Assembly (NCBI GenBank): GCA_963920765.1
Contig: OY987245.1
Location: 21,592,727-21,656,726 of the forward strand
Source: Ulota crispa
Taxonomy: Eukaryota > Streptophyta > Bryopsida > Orthotrichales > Orthotrichaceae
Reading direction: 5' to 3'
DNA: 64,000 bases
Part shown: piece by piece, positions 45,349 to 58,614 of the stretch
How the letters are laid out: each line of letters starts with the position of its first letter
Numbering within the stretch: position 1 is the first letter of the stretch
Position numbers and translations under genes: made by a program
The notes under the pieces: model-generated
Told to the model about the DNA's origin: nothing
The model's input: only the letters and a program-made list of their open reading frames with translations
Database searches by the model: none

Positions 45349-48031
45349 ACGAGCAATATGGATGAAAAATGGCCTTTTTTGTCTAGATTTTGGATTATAA
45401 TGGTTTAGGGTTTAGCAACAGGCTGTAGGGTAATTGAAGAAGGGTCAGGCGTGCTGGCAAAGGTTGGCATTGTTGTGAAATCTTGAGACTAGAGTTTGTG
45501 CTGCCGAGCACATTGGATTCTTTACACGTTGGCTTCTTTACATGCTATAATGCTAAGCTTATTGTTGCTCTTGCTGGCACTTAGAATTCTCAGATTTGAG
45601 ATTTCCTTCTTGCTATTTGCAGTTTTTCTCTCCCCAAATTATCTGAGTGCGCTGAAAGTGGTGGCAAGGGTGCTGCGCAATTGAAGCTTCTCATCCTACT
45701 TGCAGAATTTTTGTGGGAGTGTGAGCTTAGTGGGGTTTGCGCTTGGGGTTGGATTTGTTTTCTTTGTTGGCTCGTTCAGGGTTGGATTTCTTATCTTCTT
45801 CCACCAACAATGGCGGTGGATGTCAACATTACCGCTCAGATTTTTCTCCAATTTGAAGAGCTTGAGTTCACACTTAGATTTACTTGTTGTCCTTTGCCCG
45901 GTTTTCTTCCTTTCCTATTTTCTTCTCCATTTTAGGGTTCAGTGCTACAAAGCTCGCCGTTTGTAGTTTCATGTACATATGCATGTGGTTGACGGTAATT
46001 TGGTTTTTTAGGAATGGGTTAGGGTTTAGGAAGGCTGCTTTGTAAGTATGGTTTGAGGGACTTGCTATATGTTAAATTCTTATGCTATTTCTTACAGGCC
46101 AAAGTCTTCTATAAACCAATTGTATACAAATAGTTTTTTCTTATGACACTTTTGTGTTTGTAAAAAAATTAGTGTCTGTAAAATTAGGTCATATAATCAT
46201 TTAGAAATAAACATAGGGTACTATAGAATACACTAAAGTAGCTTTTATCTAAAGAAAGGGTGGAAAATTTTATCTTAAAGAATCTAAATACCGCCCATTT
46301 AATTATCCCATTATTGCAAGTGGTATCCAATCATAAAGGAGTGTGACCCCCCCAAGAATAATCTACTTTATCCAATCAATGAAGATGAAAAATGGACAAT
46401 ACTATTTGGTGAGTGTAAAATGGAGTCATGAGTAGTGAGCCAAGATTTTGTGAACAAGAACCAATTTTGAGCTTAAAATCAATGAAAAAACTAAAAAATG
46501 GCAAGTTTTTTAAGAGATGAAAGTTTATAATGCATAATTATAGGGCCTTGTATACACATTTATAGGTGAATTTCATTATTTTGACCAAAAAACTATGCTC
46601 ACTCTCTCATATCTCACATATATAACATTTCTAATGCAAAATTAGTGTTGCTATCAAAATATTTATTTTTGAAAGTAATATCATACAAAAATATTTCAAT
46701 CTAGTTCTATTTATACATGCCACAACAAGAGTGATTTTGCTTAATTAGTGCCAAGCACTAAATGGATAAAAGATGGGTAGTGATATTTAGTGAACTTCAC
46801 TTTAGACAAGTACTCGAATCTTTGGGTACATCATTCCAACTACTACTTCAATAAGTATTACAAAATTAGAAAAAACCATATGCATTTAAGACTCGATTTA
46901 AGAACCAACTTATACATCACATTATCAAACATGCGTACCAATAATTGCTGCAAATATTCATCCTGATGAGAAGGAAAAACACTCCATTAATGCAAGCATA
47001 AATTCTTGAATGCCACAAAAATTGAAATTAAATTTTATACATTATGATAGGTACCCCATCTCCTTTGTTTACCAACAAACACAAAACATTCATAAACAAG
47101 TTTGCGTCTGTTGATTGTTAATTCCAAATAAATTGCAATGCACGTGAAAGAAAAGATGTCTTTGTACAAGGTGCATCAAAACTAGCCGCTACAACTCCAC
47201 TTGCTTTCACAAGCCCCCATTCCCTAAACTCTAAACTTACACAAAAAGAACAAAGCATTGCAAACATGTTGTGGAATGTGCACACAGGAACTGTATACAA
47301 CCATACATGTGTCATTTGTTGATTTGCCAACATACGCAGTGGGTCAAGGCCAACAATGAATGAATGCACTTTATGTCCATAAGGAATTACACCCTTTTTT
47401 TCATACTTTGCAATATTGGTTCATGTCATCTTCCATGTAAGCAGACACTTATTTTTAGATAATGCACGTGGCATGCTAGATTTTGCCTGTTTGGGCAAAC
47501 AAGGTCAGCATTACTAAAAACACAATTCACAAACGAGAATATGTGACATGCGTTGACAACAACATAGCATCCAAGAAAACTGATTACCTTTAACAAGATA
47601 GTTAACGCAAATTACAAAATATACGGAGGCAACTTAGGAAAATTGTTCTTCTAACACAAAAATGTTGGAAAATAACATGGAGTTGAACGTGTGTTTTTTC
47701 TAATAATGTTTGTTTGTCTGTCAAATCTTGTGGATGTTAGTTTAGAAATTTGTATATGAATTAATTTGTTGTTTATTTGTACCAACTTATTATGTGCTGC
47801 TGTGGCTTATTCAAAAATTGCTTATTGCATGTTCTTATTGTGCATGATTTTATTGTTTCCTTGTCTTTTTAATGGTTGTTGTGCAATCCAAAGCTAAAGG
47901 ACCATATGCAAAATTGCATTCACCACTGTGATGTAATGAACAAGATTTCAAAATCAAGTTTGAAATTACTAAAGTGAAGTGAAGCAAATTATAATGAACA
48001 ATAGTGAAGAGTGGTTCATACCAAAATACTG
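45349..48031. other. Intergenic; hydrophobic open frames only
   Basis: A T-rich patch at 45496-45966 gives three overlapping Leu/Phe-rich open frames of 62-88 codons, probably by composition. The rest is AT-rich without recognised features. Confidence 0.4.
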
Positions 48032-48301
48032 TACGCTTGTGTTAATATGAGAACGTGCTAGAGCATCCATGGCCTAGACAACACAAATTGCTGTACATAG
48101 TGTAATGCGAGTGTGTGTATGAAGCCAGTTCGGTACTCTTAGTAGTTTCATTAGGTTATGGGCCTTATTTTGATTCCATCACAGCTGTTTTTCAACGTTC
48201 TTGAATGAGCGTTACAGTTTAGTTGTGAGCGCTTTTTGTTGAGTGTTAGGATTTTTGCTACATTTGTAAGAGATTTAGTGCGGTGTTTCTTTTTCTAGTC
48301 C

Positions 48302-49083
48302 ACTATGGCAGACATCAATGAGAGAATGATTGGCAAGGATGCCGTAAGTGTTGAGAAATATAATGGCTCCAATTTTTCTGTCTAGAGAATGCATATGGAA
48401 TTCATCTTCCAATCTTGAGAGCTCTTTAGCATTGTTAACGGCACAGAATTAAAGAGTGCATGTTTAAATGATGAGGATAGAGCTAAATGGGAGAAGCACA
48501 ATAAACAAGCTATCATTGCAATCTTGTCCGCTATTTCTAGTGGATATCGTGATGAGATTCTAAATTGCTCCACTTTTTATACTATGTGGAGGCAATTAGC
48601 TGCTTACCATGAATTGCACTCAAAAGAGTGTATTATCTCTCTACAAGAAAGATACTATAGTTGCAAGCTTGGTGAGACAGATTCTATAGCTATATTTGTA
48701 AGCAAGGTTCAGAAACTTGCTAAGCAATTAAACGATCTTGGTCAAACCATTACTGAGCGACAAATCTTAAGCAAAATCAAATGTGAACTGCCTCCAAGCT
48801 TTGACTCGTTCCTCTTGGCCTGAGACAACGTTCCACTACTGAAACAAAATCTTTTGACCTTCCAATCACGTCTTATAAAGCGTGAAAATCATCTGAAAGA
48901 TTGTAAAGGCATTACTAATGTTCAAGCCGAGAAGGCATTTTTTAGCTCTTCCAGTAAATCCTCTTCCCAACATATTCTCACTATAGAGCAAAAGAAGAAG
49001 GTTGAACGATTAGCTAAGCTTAAGTCTATTTCTCCATGCAACACGTGCGGAGAGAAAGGTCATTTTTCAAGGGAATGTCCTTA
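48302..49083 (+). pseudogene. Copia gag remnant with zinc knuckle
   Basis: Starts MADINERMIGKDAVSVEKYN; the frame is broken by stops near 48385, 48417 and 48821. A CCHC zinc knuckle, CNTCGEKGHFSREC, survives near 49037-49078. Role in an intact element: capsid and RNA packaging. Confidence 0.8.
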
Positions 49084-49231
49084 GAAATATGTTTCGAGTG
49101 ATGACTCTACATCTCTTATCAAGCACTGTGTGAAACCTCATTGATCAACTGAGAAATTCCGTTGCAAGAAAACCAGTCATGCTCATGTTACAAGATCTTG
49201 TGTAATCTCCTTTGACTCAGAGGATACTGCT

Positions 49232-49985
49232 TTGAGTGCTTCCTCCAGTGATGCCTATTTTGTAAATTCTTCCAAGATATTTGATGACTCCACTTGGATT
49301 GCTAACTCAAGTGCAAGTGAGCACATGACGGACCATAGAGAACAGTTCACAGAATTTGAGGTTGTTCTTGCGTACAGCTGGTTAGTCACAATTGCAAACA
49401 ATCAGAAGCTATGGGTGAGAGGAATAGGTGTAATTTGTGTCCATTCTCATGTGAATGGCATTATCTCTTCTCTTAGACTAAAGAATGTGCTATACATTCT
49501 AGGACTATGTCGGAGTTTGATCTCAGTTTCACAATTGACAACAAACAAAGTGGCAATTATACATGTCAAAGATGAGTGCAAACTCTTCTCTGACTATGGC
49601 CATGGCAAACTCATCATGACACGGTTAAAGAGAGATAACCTCTAACATCTTCATCTTAGACCGCAGTTTGGAGAAAGCAATGCATACGTTACTGCAACGA
49701 CAGCCCAGTGATATTACTCCAAGTCTGAGCAAGAATACTGCTCTCTTATAGAGATGGTATGAATGACTTGGTCACGTTTCTTATAATATTATATGACTTA
49801 TGGCCTTTGAGGATGCTATTATTGGTCTTAATTTGAAGGCCTATGCAATCTCTCTTGTATGCTCTGGCTGTGCTTATGGCAAAAGCCATCGGGCCTCATT
49901 TCCAAAATGTAGTGGTGCACGTCCTTGAGCACGCTATCCTGGAGGGTTCTTTCATACTGATGCATCAATCCCACGAGATCAGTTT
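49232..49985 (+). pseudogene. Copia protease and pre-integrase remnant
   Basis: STWIANSSASEHMTDH corresponds to the protease active site, normally D-S-G-A/S; here Asn replaces Asp and Ser replaces Gly, so it would be inactive. A frame-shifted stretch follows with LGHVSYNIIYDLMAF and CSGCAYGKSHRASFP, the pre-integrase zinc region. The integrase core itself is almost wholly missing before 50460. Confidence 0.7.
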
Positions 49986-50468
49986 TTGATGACCCTTTGT
50001 CTTGCAGTGGGAGTACAAATCGCATCATTGGTGCTAATATTAGTAGCAGTGGGAGCTCTACACTTGTGGGAGCACCTGCAAATAATGTCAATACACATTG
50101 AAGCAGTGGGAGCTCAGTATCAGATGGAGTGCTCGATGCTTATGGTAGTGGGAGTTCATCACCTATCACTCCATAAGCCTAATATGCCTCAGCCGAAAGA
50201 CATGCCACTTTGTTGTAGCTTAAGGATTGCAAATCTGCATCCGTCCTCTTTTGCTAACTCTAGTTCAACCCTAGATTCCCTAGCATCTAATGACTCTGAT
50301 CCAAACCCTGTTCTTCAAACCAGACCTATGGCTGATCTCTACAACACATCGACAACTCTTATTGCTCAATTTGGAAGGGCAAACCCTCGTATTGATACCT
50401 TGCCTACAAAACTAAAGACGTATGCTGATGCACTTAAATCTCCCAATGCTGCTCACTAGAATGCTACT

Positions 50469-51926
50469 ATGAATGAAGATATTGAATCCCTTCTCCAAAA
50501 CCACACGTGGAAACCTATTGATTTGCCACAAGGACACAAAACTATAGCAAACAAGTGGGTCTTCAAATTGAAAATGAAATCTGATGGCTCAATTGACATA
50601 TACAAAGTTTGGTTAGTTGCTAAGGAATACTCCCAATCCTATGGATTAGATTATGACAAAATTTATGCTCCCACAACCAAAGCTGACAGCATTCGTGCGC
50701 TCATATCCATTGCAGCTATTGAGGATTGTGAAATGCTTCAGTTTGATATTAAGATGGCATTCCTTCATGGGGAGCTGAATGAAGATATCTACATGGATCT
50801 TCTTGAGGTTGTTTCTCTTTCAAATAGTACTGGCAAAGTTTGTCATCTGCAAAAGAGCCTCTATGGCCTTAAGCAGGCCAATCATTAGTGGAACAAGTTC
50901 ACTTCTTTCTTGAGGCACTACAACCTTATGCAATCCTCAACTGACCCTTGCGTATTCTTCTCAACGACCAAACCGCTGCTTGCTACCACCATATTTGTTG
51001 ATGATGGTCTTGCGATTTGTGTTGACAGTCATCAACTCAGGGATATGATTAGCTATCTCAAGGAACATTTCCATATCATTGTGGGAGCTGTTGATATGTA
51101 TATCGGCTTATATGTGACATGTGATAGAGCTTTGAGGGCGATCTTTGTGGACCAAACAAGATTTATAGAAACCATGCTAGCAAAATACAATTATTCTGAT
51201 GTGACTCCAGTATCTACTCCTTTAGATCCAAACATTTGTCTTCAACGTCCCTTATCGAACGATGAACCTGCTACAATGACTTTTCATTTTTAGATCTGTG
51301 TGGGGAGCTTACTATATCTACAAACATGGTCACGACCTGACATCTCTCAGGCTGTGTCTATTGTTTCTCAATATACAAGTCACTACTCCACCATTCATTG
51401 TACAGTAGTCATTCAGGTCATGAAGTACCTCAAGGGGACAACAACCTACGCTCTGTGCTATTGCAAGCCAAAGATCCCTCATCAACCTGTGGTATATGTT
51501 GATGCTGATTTTGCAAGAGATGATGATTATTGTCAGAGCAGAAGTGGTGTTGTCATCCTTCTCAACGGTGCCCTTGTCATCTGGCTAAGCAAGAAACAAT
51601 GTTGTATCTCCACATCCACAACTAAGACTGAGTATGTGGCTGCCTCAACTGGCAACAAGGAGGTGAAGTGGCTCCGTTCCTTACTCACTGATCTTGGCAC
51701 CCTCTCTCCTAGACCTTTGCTAATGTTCTATGATAACCAAGCGGCTATGCGCTTGGTTCAAAACCCTAAATATCATAAACAGACAAAACACATAGATATT
51801 TGCTATCATTGCATCCGAGAACACCAGGATTGTGGGATCATTGATGTATCCTACATTCCCTTTCTTCAGCAGCTAGCTTATCTCTTTACAAAGCCCTTGC
51901 CTTCTGAGAAATTCACCTCTCTTTGA
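50469..51926 (+). pseudogene. Copia reverse transcriptase / RNase H remnant
   Basis: Reverse transcriptase blocks: TWKPIDLPQGHKTIANKWVF, FDIKMAFLHGELNEDIYM, KSLYGLKQANH (then a stop) and FVDDGLAI at the catalytic position. After another stop, SLLYLQTWSRPDISQAVSIV, then RNase H blocks VYVDADFARD, SRSGVVILL and KHIDICYHCIRE. Stops at about 50886 and 51291. Confidence 0.85.
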
Positions 51927-52369
51927 AGTGCTCTTCACTTTGTAAAACTCTCTGTACCGCAAGTGGGAGAACGGTAAATATGTGGTTCAAGTATGTGTAT
52001 GTGGTACGGTACAAGCAGAACAATGTTACTATGAGTGGGAATATTGGACTATAGAATAGATATGTAGCATAGGTGTATATTGTTACTCTCCAATACATGT
52101 AGATCAGATGTAGATCAATAATCCTGTTAGCTAGTGGTAGATTATTGTGATTGCCAAGTCTCATGTACACATGTGTGGATTCACCCGTCGTTGTCTCTCT
52201 CAAGATGACACTACACATAAGTACTGTGAGCACATACTGCAATATCATTCTCTTGTGTTCTTTGCGTTGCACGCAAGGTTTTACGCTTGTGTTAATTTGA
52301 GGACGTGCCAGAGCATCCGTGGCCTGGACGTCGTAAATTGCTGTACATAGTGTAATGTGAGTGTGTGTA

Positions 52370-55300
52370 CAAAGCTAGTGATCATTGCTTGCTTGCGTGC
52401 AATATATGACATATGTATCTAGGTTGTCCTTCATTTTTTTGTTTTAAAACTTAGTATGATGGTGAAAAAATGTGGTTTAACTAGAGCTTTCATTGATTGC
52501 TATCTTCTATGTATGTTCTTGATGGTGGAGAAAAGATTGAACTTGTAGTTGATAAGACAAAGATCTCAAGTTTTCTTGTAATTATGCATGAGTTCATGAC
52601 ACAATCATTTATTTTGTTACATTTCTTCAACATTGAAGAAAATTTAGTATTACATGCCGCATTTGGCAAATTCTCCTCTAAATTCTTTCTTGGCGTGTCT
52701 TTGCTATGTTGTTCAATTACATTGCAAATATGCTTATGAATGTATAGGCTAGGCTCCCTCAAATACACTTGATTTTTATGTTTTCATTCTCCAAATTATA
52801 TTTCATCTATAATAGCTTTTCCATCCAAATAAATATTTCATCCGAAACACTTTCATCTAATGCATGTTTTGGTCTAAATCAATATAAGATTTAAAAATGT
52901 GTTTCATCCAAATTCAAGTATCATTCATAGCCTGATGTCATCCAAAATCATGCTTCATCCAAATATACATTTCATCCAATATTACTTTTTATCTATTGAA
53001 TGCACATTTGCTGCAAATGTGGCCATGTGGGACTCGCTATTGAAGTGGCATTGCGTGGCAAATGGGGTCCACATAACACACGCTTGAAGAGAGGGGAGGG
53101 GGATACTTGTAATGGAAAAAATTGGAATACTTAGGGAGGTGTGTTTATGTTGGGGGGGTATTTGACATTATCCCCCCTAGTGTATTTCGGGGGGCTTTAT
53201 ACCCCTTGGATACCATTGGGCTAGGTGCCTTGTGTAAGATATTTTATAAAATAATTAAATATCAACAATACATACAATATATGAAGCAATCACATAGGTA
53301 TGCAAGAGCAAGTAGCTAAACCACTATTGCTTTAGCAACTTTTTTGATTTATTTATACAAGTATATCCATCTTTGCTTCATAAATATTGTATTGAACTTT
53401 AGTAAATTGAGTATTTTTCTAGCTACAAAGACAGTATTAATGTTTTTAATGCTTATTTATTGTATCATTCCTATCTTGTTTTGATTTCTATGCTCAAGGA
53501 GGTCACTCCAAGGTCTCGGAAGAACCAACCGCTAGTTCAAAGCTAGCCAATTGAAATGAAAAAAAAAAACCGTTTGTAATTTACAAGTATCGGCTAAAAA
53601 CCAATCAAAAATCCCAAAAAAACATATTTATAGTACTAAATAGAGAAAATAACTGAAGTAGTTCCCTGAAAAACCGGTTCAATATGGGGATTAAAGGTAA
53701 TCAACCAAAAATTCCCAATTATTTCCTGGACCCTGGGTCACTCTATATATATTTTGAGTACCATGTGCAGCGAAGGGGTTTTTTGGGGGGCTATTTATCT
53801 CATAAGCAAGAATTAAAGGACCCTTGTAATTACTTATAATTGGCAAAATGGCTTATTTGATGGAACTCTATCATTACTTATACTTTCTATTTCAATGCAA
53901 TTTATTCTAGGCTATATTCTTTATGAACAAAAACCTAGAGTTGAAATACAAGTTGAAAGGAGAAAAATTAGACAAAGAAGTATACAACCCTTTTTTTCTT
54001 CTTAATGTCTTGAAGCTACCCATTTTAATTTGAAGAAATTGGGCATTTAATTGCCAAAAAAAAAAAAAAAAAAAAAAAAACATTTGATCTAGCTGTGCAC
54101 CTAATTGTATACACATGCTATAGTAAATTTAGTTTAGAGGATCCAATATATGACATACTAAATTATATGTACAAAATACTAATGACCTAAATTTAGAGGC
54201 TACCTAAATTATTTATAAATGATTTTTGGCATTTGATGGCCTCTATCTTATTTTAAAGCTTTTTACAAATTTTACCCAAAAAGAATAAATGGCTATCTAT
54301 ATTATGCTTGTTATTTCTAAAATGTCGTAAGTTACCTCCCTGAGTTTCTATGTTTTTTTTACTATTTCTAGTTTTAGATACACAAGAACAATGCTAATGC
54401 CCTTCTCAAGACTTGTGCCTATAATCTAGCATTTACTTCAAAATATTCTTTTATTACTTTCAAACTACTGATTTTGTTTTTTGTTTTTGCAAACATAGAA
54501 TTCTTGTTGTTGTATTTTTATTGATATGGTATTGCTATTGTTTATATTAAGCAAACTGGTAAGAAAATATAGCAATTAGTATATATTAATAAGAATCTTA
54601 AATGAACTATCATGTCTTATATAGAAGATTCCTTTGCACAAGATACACAAAATAAAAAAAATGTGTTAACCCTTAAAGTACTAAGCTCAAATTTTACCAA
54701 AATCGCTCTAAAACTATCATATCTAGTACAAGTACCAAATTTTAGATTTTAGATTTTTTTATAACAAATGTAGCTATAAGATCTTGTATTACACTAGTAT
54801 TAAAAGATTTTAAAAAAAAACTCAAGAGTTTCACCATGTAGATTGTTAGATATTTGAGTTTGAATTGACAAATAGCCATTTTTTGTCTTTGCAAAAATCT
54901 AGGCAACTGCACTTCACAAGGTAATATTTGTTTGAAAAGAATTCCAAAATGGTTGTAGTTTGGATGTTCTTCAAAGCAAGTTGGGTACACACTTGAAATT
55001 TTTCAAATCTTTTGGAATTGTACAACACATGAAAAAAAAATAGTAAGTAAAAAAAAGTAGAGAATGGTTCAAACCACTAAATTGTTAAGAACTTAATTAT
55101 GGAAATGAAAAATTCCAATCCCAATGGTTGTAATGTTGTAATAAACAATTTACATCATTTGCTAAAATATTGAAAATCAAGTAACTTAATGGACTTCAAA
55201 GTTTATTATAGAGTAGAGAATCCATAACTACCCGCAAACAAAATCTCCTCATAACTTTCATCTCATTGATCAAAATGGAATGATCCAAAGCTTCCCAAGT

Positions 55301-56761
55301 ATATATAAATGTAAAGAACCAATTCCAAAAAAATTCAAAATATGTAATTTATAAAGAAGTTTTTTTGGTTGCCTAAAGCAAAGCAAACTACATATCATGC
55401 AATAACTTTTGAACCATGAAGTCAAAAGTTATGAAATTTGTTGGGCCTTAAAGCTGCTCCTTGGACACATCATGTGTGAAAATTTCAAAGAAAAAAATGA
55501 AAACCCCATTGGTAGTGAGTTGCCCAATATTGCTATGTTGCCAAAAAAAAGGGTGTTCAAGACTTTAGAGGTTAACTTGCTTTTCATGAACTCTATGTTG
55601 GTTGTCCAATTTCTAAATCCAAATGTTCTAGACATTACTCAAAGAATATTTTATGGACTTTTGTTGATGATAATCAAAAGTTCTAATTTTACACCAAACA
55701 ATAGTATTATATTTAGCACATTATTAGGAGTGTTACATTGGCAATGCCACTGGTCAATTTCCAGTGCCAAAATTCATTTCACAGTAATGTCATGTCATAG
55801 CAATCATGCCACATAAATTGAACAAAGGGTAAATTCCATGGTCCCACTCCAAAAAAACCACGTTTTGTTGTTCTATACTCCATTTGCCTCGAATAATTTT
55901 CTTTGTTTATTATTGCAACATGTTTGCAATACTTTCATTGATTATGTTGAAAACAAAAAAAATCAATTGAATCCAAATTCTATATATCAGTAGTTGATTA
56001 AGCTAGTTGTGAGTTTGCTAATTTTATTCTTGAATTGATTACAATAAAGATTCATACAACCTACTTCAAACTAATGAAAAAAGTTGGGGATTAAATGTGG
56101 ACACTCATTTTAGAACAAAGGAAGTAAAAAACAAGAAATGAACAAAACACATCCAAAATTCTAGACTTGGGACAATGCAACTGAATCCATACATGTCATG
56201 CACCCTAGAATGCATGAAAATTATGAAAAACAAATAAAATTATTCATGTGCGCTCGTTCATTAAAACCTTGGCAAATCTAATTTTGGATTTTACTAAAAC
56301 CTACCTTGACTTAATGTCTCTGTTTGCGGGGCAAACCTAGTGAATTTTTTTTGCTATTATACAAACAAGGGTGATAGTAAGAATTTGTCTAGGGAATGCT
56401 ATATAGTAAGCATGGATCAGTGAGTTGTGCATAGTGAGCCTAGATTTTATGTAGAGTACTAATTTTTATCTACAATCGTGTCCATAGAGCCTTCAATTGT
56501 GCTTTTAAAACTTCCATCTTTTGAAAACTTGCTATGGCTCATTATTTTATGCTCACAAAACAATATCACCTAAATCTACCCCTACTTTGAAGTTAGTCAC
56601 TTTTATTCCCTTCAAGCTTTCTAGGACTAGATTAAGGTTTTTGGATTCAAATGTGAATTCAAAATTTGTAAATTCAACCTTCTAATGATAAAGTTTCTAA
56701 CTCTTACAAAGTCTAGCATATAAAATATCTAGCTTCTTGTCTTGACCCTACAAACAAGATG
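52370..56761. other. AT-rich repeat-like region, no gene recognised
   Basis: Contains about eight scattered TTTCATCCAAA-type words at 52790-52990, a 25-A homopolymer at 54056-54080, and a lone TTAACCCTTAAAG end near 54666 without an identified partner. Short open frames lack motifs. Confidence 0.45.
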
Positions 56762-57658
56762 TTGATCCCTAAAGGACCATTATCTCTATAAAGGACAACA
56801 TGGATTTTGGGCATGCTTATATTGCAGGGATTTTCAATCAATTTGTTTGGTTCTTTTTTCTAAAATAGAATTTGCAAGGGCTACTCAAGGTTATAATTTT
56901 TCTTGAAATTGGATTTTACAATTAAAAAGTTATGGCTAACTTTAGTGGAATTTTAGTTGGAGGTGTAGCTTGGGCATGCCAATTTTTGTTGACTTACATC
57001 ACAAGGAACCAATGAGGGCATGACTATTCACTTGAATATGTCCAAAGCAATAAGTATTAGATAAATACATGTTTGTATTAGATAAATACAACAACCTTTG
57101 AATTGCAATAGCTGTTCAAGATTTGGGTTTTTTCCATTTTTCTTTATTGTGATTGTCAATAAAGCTAAAATCTTCCAATCCATTGTTTGGATTTTTTACT
57201 TTTTTGAATATCTTTCAAAAAATTTGGTCTGCAAAATACCGTAGTGTAGTAAGTATTTCAAGCACATATTTGTAACAAAGGGCCATGTAGGGTGTGTTCT
57301 ATGTCTTTGTTGGACATGAAAACTTGTAGAGATATGTCTAACATGATTTAGAGCATATTGAACAAATATCTTTAGCATCCATAGTGCAAAAAATGTCCAC
57401 AACACATAATCAAAGTAATCTGAAAAATATGGGCAGAACTTAATAATCATTTTATTTTAACTTCAAATGATTGTATCTCTCAATCCATATAGTCAAAACT
57501 CATAAAACTTTCACTTAGCTCCTTGCATAAATCTAATGTAAGATCCTAAGGTTAGAGTTGTGAAAAGTAGAAAAATCTTGTTCTTAAGATCAAATGATCA
57601 GAAATGACAATTTTAAGTGCTTTTGAGAAAAAAATAGGTTTTGTCCTTTAGGGGTTAA
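56762..57658. mobile_element. TTAA-type MITE E (CCCTAAAGGAC ends)
   Basis: Left TTGA-TCCCTAAAGGAC, right GTCCTTTAGGGG-TTAA: 11-12 bp inverted ends with one mismatch. The left flank has drifted from TTAA to TTGA. About 897 bp, non-coding. Only 43 bp separate it from element F. Confidence 0.6.
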
Positions 57659-57701
57659 GTAATTAAATTTAAGGTGAGACTTTTTGTCTTCCAATTTCTT
57701 G

Positions 57702-58614
57702 TTAACCCTTTGAAGACCACACACATTTTCCCAAAATCCACTAGAAACCAAGGCAATAAGATTAAATGTGCATTTGAAACAAATATGGAACCAATTTGAA
57801 CAATCCAACCGTACAAATGTGAAGGGCACCTTGCTTGTTGTAATGCATCAAAACTTTAACTAGATCTACCGTTGGAGGTGAAATATTATAATGATTGAGT
57901 GAGCCGTATATGGAAAATCTCTAGTTTTTCATACTTGTGTGGTTTTGAATGTTAACACTTCATGCAAACTTTGATTGAGAAGAGCCTTACATTTCTAGAA
58001 AGTAGGGTTTTCCACCTTTCCAACATGACTAGTTTCACACAAAATAGACAAAAATAGCAATCACAAGGTGTAGCTAAGTGGACAAAAAGGGTCAAAAATC
58101 CCATATTCTTGGCTACCCTAAAATGGTTCTACAAGAAATTTGATAATTGTTACAAAAAATCCGATTGGTGAAAGCAATCAAGAATTGGCCTTAAATGTAG
58201 AATGATTTTTTCTAAATAAATTGATAGCATCATTTCAATGGATTCTCAAATAGTACAATTGTACAACTACCATATAGAGGAACAATATAAGCGTACTCCT
58301 TGAGCAATTTGAATTTTTTTAAGATTGCACAATTGAAATGTGGCATTCTTCTTGGATGTTTGATGTATTGTGTTGTTGCTTTGATCCATCTTTGACCAAA
58401 TATGGATACGTATTTTGGGATCATGATGTATAAATACCATTACTTATCAACTCCCATATCCGATTCCATTGTCATTTTTGGGTTGGATGCAAAATTCATG
58501 AGATCACAAGCGTTCTTCAAGATCATTATCCAAATTGTTAAGCAATTTTACTATATAGGCCAAAAAACTACTCTCCCAAACCAAAATATGGTTTGGTGGT
58601 CTCTAAAGGGTTAA
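57702..58614. mobile_element. TTAA-flanked MITE F (CCCTTTGAAGACCAC ends)
   Basis: TTAA-CCCTTTGAAGACCAC at the left and GTGGTCTCTAAAGGG-TTAA at the right: 15-bp inverted ends with two mismatches. About 913 bp with several short open frames, none recognised. Confidence 0.65.

Larger units (their letters stand above)
48032..52369 (+). mobile_element. Decayed Ty1/copia LTR retrotransposon
   Basis: Order gag - zinc knuckle - protease - integrase remnant - reverse transcriptase - RNase H, typical of copia. An 88-bp stretch at 48032-48119 matches 52282-52369 with about ten mismatches: the tail of the 5' LTR and of the 3' LTR. The rest of the 5' LTR is missing. A polypurine tract (AAGTGGGAGAACGG, 51961-51974) precedes the 3' LTR. 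No standard initiator-Met primer site follows the 5' LTR tail. In-frame stops occur in every domain, so it is not autonomous. Confidence 0.88.

Noticed and set aside
45496-45966. Leu/Phe-rich open frames that look like small membrane proteins
   Set aside because: T-rich composition alone produces hydrophobic translations. Three frames overlap, with no conserved motif. The shared LSALKVV end with the GH127 protein looks like coincidence.
52790-52990. TTTCATCCAAA words considered as a CRISPR-like or satellite array
   Set aside because: Spacing and sequence are irregular, there are no constant-length spacers, and the setting is eukaryotic.
54056-54080. 25-A tract considered as a retroposon (SINE/LINE) tail
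   Set aside because: No polymerase III boxes, no coding remnant upstream and no target duplication could be seen.
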